From an uncultured Tateyamaria sp. (lineage in GTDB: Bacteria > Pseudomonadota > Alphaproteobacteria > Rhodobacterales > Rhodobacteraceae), in assembly GCF_947503045.1 (NCBI RefSeq), contig NZ_CANNCF010000002.1:589501-653500 (forward strand): a stretch of DNA of 64,000 nt, written 5' to 3'. Below are positions 11,288 to 20,453 of this stretch, one piece after another. The notes beneath the pieces were generated by a model. It ran no database searches and was not told where the DNA came from. It saw only the letters and a program-made list of their open reading frames with translations. How positions within the stretch are numbered: the stretch's first letter is position 1; each line of letters opens with the position of its first letter. Made by a program: the position numbers and the translations under genes.

Positions 11288-12601
11288 ATGAAACTCAAGA
11301 AATCTCTCCTCGTTGGCGCCGGCCTCACGGCCTTGCCGACGCTGGCGCTGGCACAGGATGCTGCCGCTCCGGGCTTTGACGAGATCGGCCCGTACATCAT
11401 GACGACCCTGCTGTTCTGCATGGCAGGTTTCCTCGTTTTCTTCATGGCCGCAGGCTTTGCAATGCTCGAAGGCGGTCTTGTCCGCTCCAAGAACGTCACG
11501 ATGCAGATGACCAAGAACATCGCGCTGTTTTCGATTGCGGCCATCATGTACTGGCTGGTCGGCTTCAACACGATGTATCCGGGCGATTTCAACGGCTACT
11601 TCGCGCTCGGTGGGCAAACCGTGCTGGATGCCGTGGGCGTTTCGGCGGCGGATGCGGCTCTTGACTATGCGTCGGTCGGTTCGGATTTCTTCTTCCAGCT
11701 GGTGTTCGTTGCTGCAACCGCATCCATCGTGTCGGGTGCCGTGGCTGAACGCATCAAGCTTTGGCCCTTCCTGATCTTCGTCATTGTGCTGACGGGCTTC
11801 ATGTACCCGATCTCTGGTTCGTGGAAATGGGGCGCAGGTTGGTTGGACGCCGCTGGCTTCCAGGACTTTGCCGGATCGACCGTTGTGCACTCCGTGGGTG
11901 GCTGGGCCGCTTTGGCCGGTATCATTGTGCTGGGTCCACGCTTGGGCAAGTACAAGGACGGCCGCGTGAACCCGATGCCCGGCTCGAACCTGGCCCTCGC
12001 CACTTTGGGGACGTTCATCCTGTGGCTGGGTTGGTTTGGCTTTAACGGTGGCTCGCAGCTTGCGATGGGTACAGTGGGCGATGTGTCTGACGTCTCGCGC
12101 ATCTTTGCCAACACCAACATGGCCGCCGCAGCCGGTGCCGTGACGGCGCTGGTTCTCAGCCAGATCCTGTACAAAAAACCTGACCTGACCATGGTGCTGA
12201 ACGGCGCGCTGGCGGGCCTCGTGTCGATTACCGCAGAACCACTTGCGCCGACACTGTTCGGGGCGCTTTGGATCGGTGCAGTGGGTGGTATCATCGTTGT
12301 TCTGGCCATCCCGATGCTCGACAAGTTCAAGCTGGATGACGTGGTTGGTGCGATCCCTGTTCACCTCTGTGCAGGTATCTGGGGCACAATCGCCGTGGTC
12401 TTCTACAATTCCGACGCCTCGCTCACAACGCAACTGCTTGGCATCGTGGCTTATGGTGTGTTCACCTTTGTCGCCTCGCTGATCGTGTGGTCCATCCTCA
12501 AGGCCGTCATTGGTATCCGTGTCAGCGAAGAGGACGAAATCAACGGCCTCGACATGGCCGAACTGGGCATGGAAGCCTATCCCGAGTTCTCGAAGGGCTA
12601 A
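11288..12601 (+). CDS. amtB: Ammonium transporter AmtB
   Basis: A 437-residue inner-membrane trimeric ammonium channel with a cleavable N-terminal signal (MKLKKSLLVGAGLTALPTLALA) and about eleven membrane helices. The twin pore histidines are present as VVHSVGGW (His201) and PVHLCAGIWG (His359). The C-terminal tail after about residue 405 is the region expected to bind GlnK. It is co-transcribed with glnK and closed by a strong terminator. Confidence 0.95.
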   Translation: MKLKKSLLVGAGLTALPTLALAQDAAAPGFDEIGPYIMTTLLFCMAGFLVFFMAAGFAMLEGGLVRSKNVTMQMTKNIALFSIAAIMYWLVGFNTMYPGDFNGYFALGGQTVLDAVGVSAADAALDYASVGSDFFFQLVFVAATASIVSGAVAERIKLWPFLIFVIVLTGFMYPISGSWKWGAGWLDAAGFQDFAGSTVVHSVGGWAALAGIIVLGPRLGKYKDGRVNPMPGSNLALATLGTFILWLGWFGFNGGSQLAMGTVGDVSDVSRIFANTNMAAAAGAVTALVLSQILYKKPDLTMVLNGALAGLVSITAEPLAPTLFGALWIGAVGGIIVVLAIPMLDKFKLDDVVGAIPVHLCAGIWGTIAVVFYNSDASLTTQLLGIVAYGVFTFVASLIVWSILKAVIGIRVSEEDEINGLDMAELGMEAYPEFSKG

Positions 12602-12622
12602 GTCGGGTCCTCAGAAAATCAG

Positions 12623-12653
12623 AAAGGCCGGGCAGCGATGCCCGGCCTTTTTT
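12623..12653. terminator. Bidirectional rho-independent terminator after amtB
   Basis: AAAGGCCGGGC - agcgat - GCCCGGCCTTT followed by further T residues forms an 11-base perfect stem. It lies between amtB and the convergent aminotransferase gene and works for both strands. Confidence 0.92.
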
Positions 12654-12679
12654 CATTGGTCCGTTATCACAGCTAGGGT

Positions 12680-13861
12680 TCAGACACCCGCCGCGATGAT
12701 CGCCTCGGCAAGGATCGGCACGGACTGTGCATTGAGGCCCGCGATATTCATGCGGCTGTCGCCCACCATGTAGACACTGTGACTCTCACGCATCGCCTGA
12801 ACCTGTTCCGGTGTCGCGCCGATGCGTGAAAACATACCCCGGTGCTGCGCGAGAAAGCCAAAGCGGTCCGATCCGGAACGCTGCTGCAATTCCTGCGCCA
12901 GTTGCTCGCGCAGACCCAGCATCGACAGGCGCACCTCTTCCAACTCGGCCATCCAGTCCGCGCGCAAGGCGTCATCATTGAGGATCATCGTGACCAGACG
13001 GGCCCCGTGATCCGGCGGAAAGGAATAGTTCTGACGGTTGAGATAAGCCAGCGTGCCTTGGGCGATGCCCTTGTCCGTACCATTCGCAACAAGCATCAGG
13101 ATGCCGGTCCGTTCGCGGTAGATGCCAAAGTTCTTGGAACAGCTCGCCGCAATCAGGCATTCTGGCATCGCAGCCGCCACCGCACGGGTCGCGGCGGCAT
13201 CCGCATCCAGCCCGTCGCCAAAGCCCTGATAGGCAATGTCGATCATCGGCACGGCACCGGTGTCCTGCAGCACCGCGATCACCTCTTGCCATTGCGGCAT
13301 GGTCAGGTTGGCGCCAGTCGGATTGTGACAGCAGCCATGCAGCAACACCACATCCCCGGCCCGCGCCGTCTTGAGATCAGCGATCATGCCGTCAAAATCG
13401 ACACCACGCGTCGCCTCGTCGAAATAGCGGTAGGCCGCCTTTTCGATGCCGAGGTGATCAAGGATCGACAAATGGTTTGGCCAGGTCGGGTTCGACACGA
13501 AAATACGCGCATCAGGCCGGGCGAGCTGGATCAGCTCAAACGCCTGCCGCACCGCGCCCGTGCCCCCTGGTGTGGCCGCCGCCGACACCTTGTCACGCGC
13601 CACCGCATCGCCGAGCACCAGCTTGACCATCGCATCCGAAAAGGCCGGATCGCCGACAAGGCCGACATAGGACTTGCTTGTTTCGGCCTGCCACAACTGC
13701 TGCTCTGCCGTCTTGATTGCGCGCATGATCGGCGTGGCACCTGTTGCATCCTTGTAGACACCAACGCCCAGGTCGACTTTGTCCGTGCGCGGGTCTTCGC
13801 GGTACATCTGCATCAGCATCAGGATGCTGTCGGGTTTCTGCGCCTGCAGTTTTTCAAACAT
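12680..13861 (-). CDS. Aromatic amino acid / aspartate aminotransferase (class I, PLP)
   Basis: This 393-residue enzyme of the AspC/TyrB subfamily transaminates aspartate or aromatic amino acids with 2-oxoglutarate. Features in order: DLGVGVYKD (about 30-38), NPTWPNH (124-130), CCHNPTG (178-183, with Asn180), DIAYQGFGDG (208-217), and the PLP-binding lysine in SCSKNFGIYRERTG (Lys243), with Arg251 as phosphate ligand. The family begins MFEKL, so I placed the start at the second ATG of ATGATG; the first (13864) overlaps the sseA stop as ATGA and is also possible. Confidence 0.9.
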   Translation of the reverse strand: MFEKLQAQKPDSILMLMQMYREDPRTDKVDLGVGVYKDATGATPIMRAIKTAEQQLWQAETSKSYVGLVGDPAFSDAMVKLVLGDAVARDKVSAAATPGGTGAVRQAFELIQLARPDARIFVSNPTWPNHLSILDHLGIEKAAYRYFDEATRGVDFDGMIADLKTARAGDVVLLHGCCHNPTGANLTMPQWQEVIAVLQDTGAVPMIDIAYQGFGDGLDADAAATRAVAAAMPECLIAASCSKNFGIYRERTGILMLVANGTDKGIAQGTLAYLNRQNYSFPPDHGARLVTMILNDDALRADWMAELEEVRLSMLGLREQLAQELQQRSGSDRFGFLAQHRGMFSRIGATPEQVQAMRESHSVYMVGDSRMNIAGLNAQSVPILAEAIIAAGV

Positions 13862-14715
13862 CATGCGTCTCCTGTGGCGACGGGCACGGTGGGGAACATG
13901 CCCCATTCGGCCCATGACCCATCATAAAGCGACCAGCTGTCATGGCCCTGCCGTTCAAGGGCAAGAGCGAGGATCGCAGCCGTGATGCCTGACCCGCAGG
14001 TGGTTATCATCGGCTGATCCACATCGACGCCAGCGGCCTCAAACACCGCGCGGGTTTCGGCGGGCGTTTTCATCGTCTTGTCGTCGTTCAAGAGGCTTGT
14101 ATAGGGCACGTTGCGCGAGCCCGGAATGTGACCTGCGCGCAGCCCTTCGCGGGGTTCAGGCGCGTCGCCACGAAACCGGGTGGCAGCGCGGGCGTCTACG
14201 ATCTGCGTGGTGCCCAGTTTCGACGCCTGCGAAACCTGCGTGACGTCGCGCACAAGGTGGTTCTGAAAGCGCACGGTCAGGTGCCGGTCCTTGATGATGG
14301 GGGCCATGTCCTCCAGCGGGCGCCCTTCGGCCTGCCATTTGGGCAGACCACCATCCAGCACAGCCACATCGCGGTGCCCCATCAGCCGGAACAGCCACCA
14401 CACACGGGCCGCGCTCAGCAGGCCTGCACCGTCATAAACCACGATCTGGTGGCCATCACCGACACCCATGCTGCGCATGCGGCTCATGAACTTTTCCGCA
14501 GGTGGGGCCATGTGGGGCAGGTCCGAGCGGGCGTCGCTGATTTCCGTGATGTCAAAGAACCGAGCGCCGGGAATGTGGGCGGCCTCGTATTCGGCCTTTG
14601 CGTCGCGGCCAGCATCGGGCAGATACCAGGACGCATCCAGAACACGCAGGTCAGGATCCTTGAGATGAGCGGCCAGCCACTCGGTCGATACTAGCGTTTT
14701 GGGATCGTCGGACAT
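13861..14715 (-). CDS. sseA: 3-mercaptopyruvate sulfurtransferase (rhodanese family)
   Basis: The 284-residue tandem rhodanese protein transfers sulfur from 3-mercaptopyruvate (or thiosulfate) to a thiol acceptor. The inactive N-terminal domain carries VLDASWYLPDAGRD and the C-terminal domain carries the active-site loop CGSGITA (Cys about residue 240), the form typical of mercaptopyruvate rather than thiosulfate preference. ATG 14715 has correct spacing from GGAG; an ATG two codons upstream (14721) is too close to it. The stop overlaps the aminotransferase start, which could supply mercaptopyruvate by transaminating cysteine. Confidence 0.9.
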   Translation of the reverse strand: MSDDPKTLVSTEWLAAHLKDPDLRVLDASWYLPDAGRDAKAEYEAAHIPGARFFDITEISDARSDLPHMAPPAEKFMSRMRSMGVGDGHQIVVYDGAGLLSAARVWWLFRLMGHRDVAVLDGGLPKWQAEGRPLEDMAPIIKDRHLTVRFQNHLVRDVTQVSQASKLGTTQIVDARAATRFRGDAPEPREGLRAGHIPGSRNVPYTSLLNDDKTMKTPAETRAVFEAAGVDVDQPMITTCGSGITAAILALALERQGHDSWSLYDGSWAEWGMFPTVPVATGDA

Positions 14716-14789
14716 CGGCATGCTCCGGAGGCTGCAAAAATCGCCCTTGGGTAGCGCCCAATGCCTGCGCTGGCAAGCCGAAGCGACGC

Positions 14790-15263
14790 CTATCCCTGTT
14801 TCAAAAGGCGCTGTTTCTGACGGCCCCAGTCGCGCTTGGCCGAGGTGTCGCGCTTGTCATGCAGCTTTTTGCCCTTGGCGATGCCGATTTTCAGCTTCGC
14901 CATGCCCTTGTGGTTGAAATACAAAACCAGCGGCACAAGGGTCATCCCCTTGCGCTGGGTCTGGTTCCACAGGTTGCTCAACTCTTTGCGGCTGACCAGC
15001 AATTTGCGGCGGCGGCGCTCTTCGTGCTTGAAGGATTTGGCCTGCAAATAAGGGGCTATGTAGGAGTTCACCAACCACAGCTCGCCATCTTCGACGGCGG
15101 CATAGCTTTCGGCGATATTGGCGCCACCCAGACGCAGGGACTTGACCTCGGAGCCCTCAAGGATAATTCCGCATTCGACGTCATCCTCGATGGCATAGTC
15201 AAAGCGCGCGCGCCGGTTCTCGGCCGCGATCTTGTAGTTGGGGTCTGATTTACCTTGCGCCAT
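14790..15263 (-). CDS. smpB: SsrA-binding protein SmpB
   Basis: The 157-residue tmRNA-binding protein is required for trans-translation of stalled ribosomes. The family pattern is complete: [19 protein letters not shown] at the N-terminus, EGSEVKSLR, the RNA-binding [22 protein letters not shown], then [21 protein letters not shown] and the basic C-terminal tail that mimics part of the tmRNA. The ssrA gene was not found in the window. Confidence 0.96.
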   Translation of the reverse strand: MAQGKSDPNYKIAAENRRARFDYAIEDDVECGIILEGSEVKSLRLGGANIAESYAAVEDGELWLVNSYIAPYLQAKSFKHEERRRRKLLVSRKELSNLWNQTQRKGMTLVPLVLYFNHKGMAKLKIGIAKGKKLHDKRDTSAKRDWGRQKQRLLKQG

Positions 15264-15377
15264 GGGGATGGGATGTAGGGCGTGGAATGAGGCGACGCAA
15301 GTGCGTGGTCCGTTTCACTATTTCTAAGTGGTCTTGCGCAATGCTATCGAGGACGCAGATTTCAAAGGGCAGTCTGA

Positions 15378-16058
15378 ATGCGGGTTTGGTTGAGTGTATT
15401 GGCGTTGATTGCCCTGTTCGGCTGTGGCGAAATGGTGCCTTCCTCCGGGGCGGCGCAAATCATCGCAACAGGCGACAGCATGCTGGCGTGGAATGCGGGC
15501 TCTGACCGATCCGTGGTCGCTGTCCTTGAAAAACGGCTGGGCGCCGAAGTGATCGACCGCTCGGTGGTTGGTGCGCGCTATCATTATGCCCTGCCCATCA
15601 GCGGCAGCCTCGGCGTCCGGATCGGCGCGCAATACGTGCCCGGCCCATGGGACTGGGTGGTGATGAATGGCGGCGGCAATGACCTGTGGCTGGGCTGCGG
15701 ATGCGGGAAATGTGCAGCACAACTGGATCGGTTGATCTCGGCAGACGGATCGTCCGGCACTGTGGCCAATGCGGTCAAACGTGCCCGCGCGGATGGGGCG
15801 CGGGTGGTCTATGTGGGTTATCTGCGCACGCCGGGCCAGCCCTCGATCATTGATCACTGCCGGGACTGGGGCAATGCCTACGAGGCGCGATTGGCCCGGA
15901 TGGCGGCACGGGACGATGGGGTCACCTTTGTCTCGGTGGCCGATCTCGTGCCCTTCGGCGATCTCAGCTTTCACGACGTGGATCGCATCCACCCCTCTCC
16001 CAAGGGCAGTGCGGCCATTGCTGCGCGGATTGCAGAGGTTGTGGGGTCGGCCCAGTAA
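15378..16058 (+). CDS. SGNH/GDSL hydrolase, probable lipoprotein
   Basis: This 226-residue esterase-fold protein has the four SGNH blocks: GDSM at about residues 32-35 (nucleophile Ser34), a Gly in block II, NGGGND (block III Asn) and DRIHPS (catalytic Asp/His). The short signal with LFGC around Cys16 suggests a lipoprotein. A cysteine cluster (LGCGCGKCAAQ) just after block III is unusual and could bind a metal or form disulfides. The acyl substrate is unknown. Its neighbours (smpB, sulfotransferase) give no pathway. Confidence 0.82.
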   Translation: MRVWLSVLALIALFGCGEMVPSSGAAQIIATGDSMLAWNAGSDRSVVAVLEKRLGAEVIDRSVVGARYHYALPISGSLGVRIGAQYVPGPWDWVVMNGGGNDLWLGCGCGKCAAQLDRLISADGSSGTVANAVKRARADGARVVYVGYLRTPGQPSIIDHCRDWGNAYEARLARMAARDDGVTFVSVADLVPFGDLSFHDVDRIHPSPKGSAAIAARIAEVVGSAQ

Positions 16059-16079
16059 GGCCACCCAGTGCACGACTGA

Positions 16080-16898
16080 TCAATCGCCGAGTTTCTTGTG
16101 GACCTCGTCCAGATCAATCTCGGCAATGGGCATCTTGTTGCCTGGGTTTTCAAAGTCATACTTGAACAGGTCGAAGTCCCGTTTGTAGATTTCGCGGACC
16201 AGATGCATCGACAGGTCGTCGAAATAGTCCTCAACCGGGTGCGCGCGCTTGGGGCCGTGCCCTTCGCTTTCGTTGAAACGGGGGATTTCAGTGATGTTCA
16301 CGGCATGGGGCGTCTTGATCGATTGCATGACGTCTTCCATGCCCTCGTTGAACTTTTCGGTCCAAATGATCTTGTCATAGGTGCCGCCGTTCACGATGAA
16401 GGTCGACACGTGGCCGGACATGGCAGACCAGTGAATGTCAGGCTCCATCGGGCGACGCCAGCGGATGGTGTCGCGGGCAAACAGCAAGAACCGGCGAAAG
16501 GATTTGACCTGATCAAACTCCTGCTTGCCGTCCGGGCCGCCCACGTCGATGCCGTATTTCTGGATCAAGGTCGGGACAAGGTTGCCGCGATAGCGTTTGC
16601 CATTGCGCTGAATGCCGCAAATCTTGTCGAAAAACGAGCTCAGAACGCGGGTGTAAGGGTTGCGCACGCAGGTAAAAGCATAAGAGCTGTGCGTCTGCAC
16701 ATTGCTGGTGATCGACGGCTGGCTGTCTTCGAGCGCCCATTTGTGCATGCCACCCTTGGCATCGTGAATGTCGCCGTCAAAGAACGCACCATGGTCGGAA
16801 TAGTACATGATCTGGCCGATGGTCGAGCAGGCGCATTTGGGCACAACACGGTACACCACGCTCTCACTTTCCGTCATCCAGGTGCCTGGAAATCCCAT
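16080..16898 (-). CDS. Sulfotransferase family 2-like protein
   Basis: The 272-residue protein looks like a PAPS-dependent carbohydrate sulfotransferase. A 5'-phosphosulfate loop is visible as VVPKCACSTIG (about residues 18-28) and a 3'-phosphate motif as CVRNPYTRVLSSFFDK (77-92). The rest is rich in His, Asp and aromatic residues, as in HNK-1/chondroitin-type relatives. There is no signal peptide. It is transcribed divergently from a beta-1,6-GlcNAc-transferase-like gene, so the two may build and sulfate the same surface glycan; that link is inferred. Confidence 0.82.
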   Translation of the reverse strand: MGFPGTWMTESESVVYRVVPKCACSTIGQIMYYSDHGAFFDGDIHDAKGGMHKWALEDSQPSITSNVQTHSSYAFTCVRNPYTRVLSSFFDKICGIQRNGKRYRGNLVPTLIQKYGIDVGGPDGKQEFDQVKSFRRFLLFARDTIRWRRPMEPDIHWSAMSGHVSTFIVNGGTYDKIIWTEKFNEGMEDVMQSIKTPHAVNITEIPRFNESEGHGPKRAHPVEDYFDDLSMHLVREIYKRDFDLFKYDFENPGNKMPIAEIDLDEVHKKLGD

Positions 16899-17039
16899 CC
16901 TGCCTGTCCCTTTTATGTGCCGTATTTCTCTACAGCCTTATTTGTAACTAAAAAACCAAAGAAATCCTGTTTATTCAATCACTCCTTACCTTTATCTACG
17001 TAAACAATCCTAGGTAAAGAGGCAGTTAACGTTCGAGAC
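16899..17039. promoter_or_regulatory. AT-rich divergent promoter region, sulfotransferase/glycosyltransferase
   Basis: This 141-base stretch is clearly more AT-rich than its surroundings. It holds a TTACCT/AGGTAA inverted repeat (16986-16991 and 17012-17017, 20-base spacer) just before the glycosyltransferase start. A shared promoter region is the likely role; no regulator can be named. Confidence 0.4.
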
Positions 17040-18617
17040 ATGGCTAAAATCGCCTACATCCTCCTGTGCCATAAAGACCCGGATGCCGTTATCAAACAGG
17101 CAGAACGGCTGACGGCGGCTGGCGACTACATGTCCATCCACTTTGACGGGCGGGCCGAGGCGGCGCATTTCAAGCAGATCACCACTGCCCTCAAGGACAA
17201 CCCCAATGTCACCTTTGCCCATCGCCGTATCCGCTGCGGCTGGGGCGAGTGGAGCCTTGTGCAGGCCACGCTGTATGCCGTTGAATCCGCGGTCGAGGCA
17301 TTCCCGCGCGCCACGCATTTCTACATGCTGTCCGGCGATTGCATGGCGATCAAGACGGCCGAATACATCCACAACTTTTTGGACGAAAACGACGCCGACT
17401 TCATTGAAAGCTATGACTATTTCGAAAGTGACTGGATCAAGACCGGGATGAAGGAAGAGCGGCTGATTTACCGGCACTTCTTCAACGAGCGCACTCAGAA
17501 ACGTCTGTTTTACACCAGCTACCACGTGCAACAGCGCCTTGGCCTGACCCGCGAGGTGCCAGCGGACATAGATGTGCAGATCGGCAGCCAGTGGTGGTGT
17601 TTGCGGCGGCGCACGATCGAATGGGTGCTGAATTTTACCCGTGAACGCCGCGACGTGATGCGGTTTTTCCGCACCACATGGATCCCGGATGAGACGTTTT
17701 TTCAGACCGTCGTGCGCCATGTAGTGCCCGAGGATGAAATCCGCTCGCGCACGCTGACCTTTCTGTTGTTCAGCGACTACGGGATGCCGGTGACGTTCTA
17801 CGACGACCACTATGACCTGCTGCTCAGTCAGGATTTCCTATTCGCCCGCAAGATCAGCCCAGAGGCGATCGACCTCAAACGCCGCCTTGGGTTGCTTTAC
17901 GCTGCACAAAACGTGCCGTTCCAGATTTCCAACGAAGGGGCGAGCCTGTTCAAATTCCTGTCCGGGCGGGGCCGGATCGGACGCCGCTTTGCAACCCGGT
18001 TCTGGGAAACCGAAAGCACGCTGGGCCGCAACCGCGAACTGCTGATCATCATCTGCAAGAAATGGCACGTGGCCAAGCGGATGCTCGAACGGATCAGGCA
18101 GATGACCAACGTGCCTGCCATCGAATACCTGTTCAACGAAGAACACTCGCCCCTGCCCGACCTGGGCGGCATCCAGACCACTCTGGAAAAGCGCACGCGC
18201 CACCGCCGTGCACTGATGCGGATGCTGTTCGACTACTATGAAACCGACCGGCTGATCGTGTGCATGGACCCCGGCAACCTCGACCTGCTCGAGGATTTTG
18301 CAGGCGACCGTTCGATCACGCGTATGCTGGAAATCCAGTGCAACTTTACCGACGACTATCTGGTGGGTCACGCAATGCGCGTGGGTCTGGCGGGCGAGCA
18401 GACCGGCCCGGAAACCATCGAGCGGCTGTTGCCGACGATCCGCAATGACATGGTCTTTGAATCTGACCGCATCCGCGATGCGGATTTCGAGAACTTCAAC
18501 CGGCTGCAAGAGTCAGCCGACCTCGACAAGAACGCCCGCGCGCTGGCCCAGTTCCTGACCGTTCCCGAAGACAAGGCGCGCGAGATTGCCGAAGTCGACT
18601 ATCTCTTTGCCGACTAG
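17040..18617 (+). CDS. Core-2/I-branching-like beta-1,6-N-acetylglucosaminyltransferase with C-terminal extension
   Basis: This 525-residue protein begins with a GT14-type Branch domain (about residues 1-260): MAKIAYILLCHKDPD, SIHFDGRAE, RIRCGWGEWSLVQATLYA, HFYMLSGDCMAI, SQWWCLRR and TTWIPDETFFQT are the expected stations, including the acidic residues of donor and acceptor binding. The C-terminal half (about 300-525) is a separate conserved region of roseobacter proteins (I recall it as a DUF5928-type domain, not certain) with no obvious motif. The ribosome site before ATG 17040 is weak (GAGA). Likely role is surface glycan assembly with the divergent sulfotransferase. Confidence 0.82.
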   Translation: MAKIAYILLCHKDPDAVIKQAERLTAAGDYMSIHFDGRAEAAHFKQITTALKDNPNVTFAHRRIRCGWGEWSLVQATLYAVESAVEAFPRATHFYMLSGDCMAIKTAEYIHNFLDENDADFIESYDYFESDWIKTGMKEERLIYRHFFNERTQKRLFYTSYHVQQRLGLTREVPADIDVQIGSQWWCLRRRTIEWVLNFTRERRDVMRFFRTTWIPDETFFQTVVRHVVPEDEIRSRTLTFLLFSDYGMPVTFYDDHYDLLLSQDFLFARKISPEAIDLKRRLGLLYAAQNVPFQISNEGASLFKFLSGRGRIGRRFATRFWETESTLGRNRELLIIICKKWHVAKRMLERIRQMTNVPAIEYLFNEEHSPLPDLGGIQTTLEKRTRHRRALMRMLFDYYETDRLIVCMDPGNLDLLEDFAGDRSITRMLEIQCNFTDDYLVGHAMRVGLAGEQTGPETIERLLPTIRNDMVFESDRIRDADFENFNRLQESADLDKNARALAQFLTVPEDKAREIAEVDYLFAD

Positions 18618-18681
18618 CGGCCCATTCGCGCGGCGCAAATAACACTCGAACACCCTGCACCAACCGCCTATGCAGGCTGAC

Positions 18682-19794
18682 ATGAGTGACACCCCCCTGA
18701 CCCTCTTTGCCATCACCCTGCCGGGCCTCGAAGCGATGCTGACCGAAGAGGCGCGCGGCCTTGGCTTTGATGTCACAGGCGTGGAACCGGGCGGCGTCAG
18801 CATCGCGGGCGACTGGTCCGAAGTGTGGCGCGCCAATCTGGAGCTGCGCGGGGCAACGCGGGTTCTGGTGCGCATCGGCGAATTCATGGCTTTCCACCTC
18901 GCCCAACTCGACAAGCGTGCGCGCAAGTTTCCATGGGGTGACGTGCTGCGCGCGGATGTGCCCGTGCGCGTGGACGTGGCAACATCGCGCAAATCCAAAA
19001 TCTACCACGCGGGTGCCGCCACCCAGCGGATCGAGGCCGCCTTGCGCGAAGAGGCGGGCCTGACCATCGCCGCCGATGCGCCGGTGATCCTCAAGGTGCG
19101 GATCGACGACAACCGCGTGACCGTCAGCGTCGACACCTCGGGTGACCCCTTGCACAAACGCGGCCACAAACCCGCCGTCGGCAAGGCCCCGATGCGCGAA
19201 ACGCTGGCGGCGATGTTCCTGCGCCAATGCGGTTTCGACGGCAGTGCGCCCATGTTTGACCCGATGTGTGGATCAGGCACTTTCGTGATCGAAGCGGCAG
19301 AGATTGCGTGCGGTCTGCAACCCGGTCGCTCGCGCGCCTTTGGATTTGAACACCTCACCACCTACAACCCCAACGCCGAGGCGCTGCGCCGCTCTGACCG
19401 GTTGCGCAGGGCACAGGTCAAATTCTTTGGATCGGACCGCGACGCGGGCGTCATTGACATGGCGCAGACCAATGCGGCCCGCGCTGGTGTGGACGATCTG
19501 GTGACATTCACAGTTGCCAATTCGGGCGAAGCGACTCCGCCCGAAGGGCCGCCGGGCCTCGTCATCATCAACCCACCTTATGGCGCGCGGATCGGCGACA
19601 AAAAGGCGCTCTATCCCGTCTATGGCCGCCTTGGGCAGGTCCTGCTGGAGCGGTTTTCAGGCTGGCGGGTCGGTATCGTCACCTCCGAAGGGAGCCTTGC
19701 CAAGACCACCGGCCTGCCGTTTCTACCGGACGGGCCCAGCATCGCGCATGGCGGATTGCGCGTGCGGCTTTACCGCACCGATCCGCTGCCCTGA
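18682..19794 (+). CDS. THUMP-domain RNA methyltransferase (RlmL/YcbY N-terminal type)
   Basis: The 370-residue SAM-dependent N2-guanosine methyltransferase probably acts on 23S rRNA (RlmL-like). An N-terminal THUMP region (about 1-160, ending with KSKIYHAGAATQRIEAAL and DDNRVTVSVDTSGDPLHKRG) precedes a Rossmann methyltransferase domain with FDPMCGSGTFVIEAA (SAM motif I) and the catalytic IINPPYGARIG. ATG 18682 gives the family N-terminus MSDTPLTLFAITLPGLE; an ATG four codons upstream is possible. Its stop abuts the stop of the convergent DUF1523 gene. Confidence 0.9.
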   Translation: MSDTPLTLFAITLPGLEAMLTEEARGLGFDVTGVEPGGVSIAGDWSEVWRANLELRGATRVLVRIGEFMAFHLAQLDKRARKFPWGDVLRADVPVRVDVATSRKSKIYHAGAATQRIEAALREEAGLTIAADAPVILKVRIDDNRVTVSVDTSGDPLHKRGHKPAVGKAPMRETLAAMFLRQCGFDGSAPMFDPMCGSGTFVIEAAEIACGLQPGRSRAFGFEHLTTYNPNAEALRRSDRLRRAQVKFFGSDRDAGVIDMAQTNAARAGVDDLVTFTVANSGEATPPEGPPGLVIINPPYGARIGDKKALYPVYGRLGQVLLERFSGWRVGIVTSEGSLAKTTGLPFLPDGPSIAHGGLRVRLYRTDPLP

Positions 19795-20442
19795 TCACTT
19801 GGCCTTCCAGGTGTCCAGCCACCGGCGGATACGCCCGCGCCGTTCCTGCACGGCGTCACCGGCGGCCTCCCAACTGTCCTGCATCTCTTCGAGCTTGGGA
19901 TCGATCCGGGCCTTGCGGAACCGCCGCCAGCGCACCCAGATCGCGTAGAAAAACGCGGCCAGCAGGGTCAGGACGGTGATGTTGATCCACGGGATACCCT
20001 TGGAGGCATCCGGCCCCTCCACCGGGCGGAGCGAGATCGCATTGGGAAAGATCGTGAGGAACTCATTGCGCCACCCGTAATGGGTCAGCACAACCCATTC
20101 AGGGGCCGCGCGGGTCGACACGGCATCTGCCGCTTCGGTGAACAGGTTGGAGGTGTCGAACTTGAAATAGGGCGGCCAGCTCCACCCGGTGTCTTCATTG
20201 CGATACACCATGGGACGGCCATTGGCCTGCACGGTCTGAATGAACTGGACGTCACGGTTGATCAGCCCGTCGGATTGATCGTCCGGGCGCGACCAGAACA
20301 TGCGGGTCCAGTCGTTGAGGTCCTGACGCTCCTCAAACACCCGCACGATGCGCACGATGTCGCGTTGCGGCAGGGTGTAGTGCAGCGACGCCGCCAGAAA
20401 GACCCAGAAAGCGATCAGAATAGTCCAGCCGATATAGCGCAT
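19795..20442 (-). CDS. DUF1523 family membrane protein
   Basis: The 215-residue protein has an N-terminal membrane helix or signal anchor (residues 5-25), a periplasmic region with LPQRDIVRIVRVFEERQDLNDWTR and the very conserved YRNEDTGWSWPPYFKFDT (about residues 80-97), a second helix at about 150-170 (WINITVLTLLAAFFYAIWV), and a basic cytoplasmic tail. This matches DUF1523 of Rhodobacterales closely; no biochemical function is known to me. It is the last gene of the long leftward operon that starts at 27663 and lies 11 bases after the small membrane-protein gene. Confidence 0.85.
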   Translation of the reverse strand: MRYIGWTILIAFWVFLAASLHYTLPQRDIVRIVRVFEERQDLNDWTRMFWSRPDDQSDGLINRDVQFIQTVQANGRPMVYRNEDTGWSWPPYFKFDTSNLFTEAADAVSTRAAPEWVVLTHYGWRNEFLTIFPNAISLRPVEGPDASKGIPWINITVLTLLAAFFYAIWVRWRRFRKARIDPKLEEMQDSWEAAGDAVQERRGRIRRWLDTWKAK

Positions 20443-20453
20443 GGGAGTCCCCT

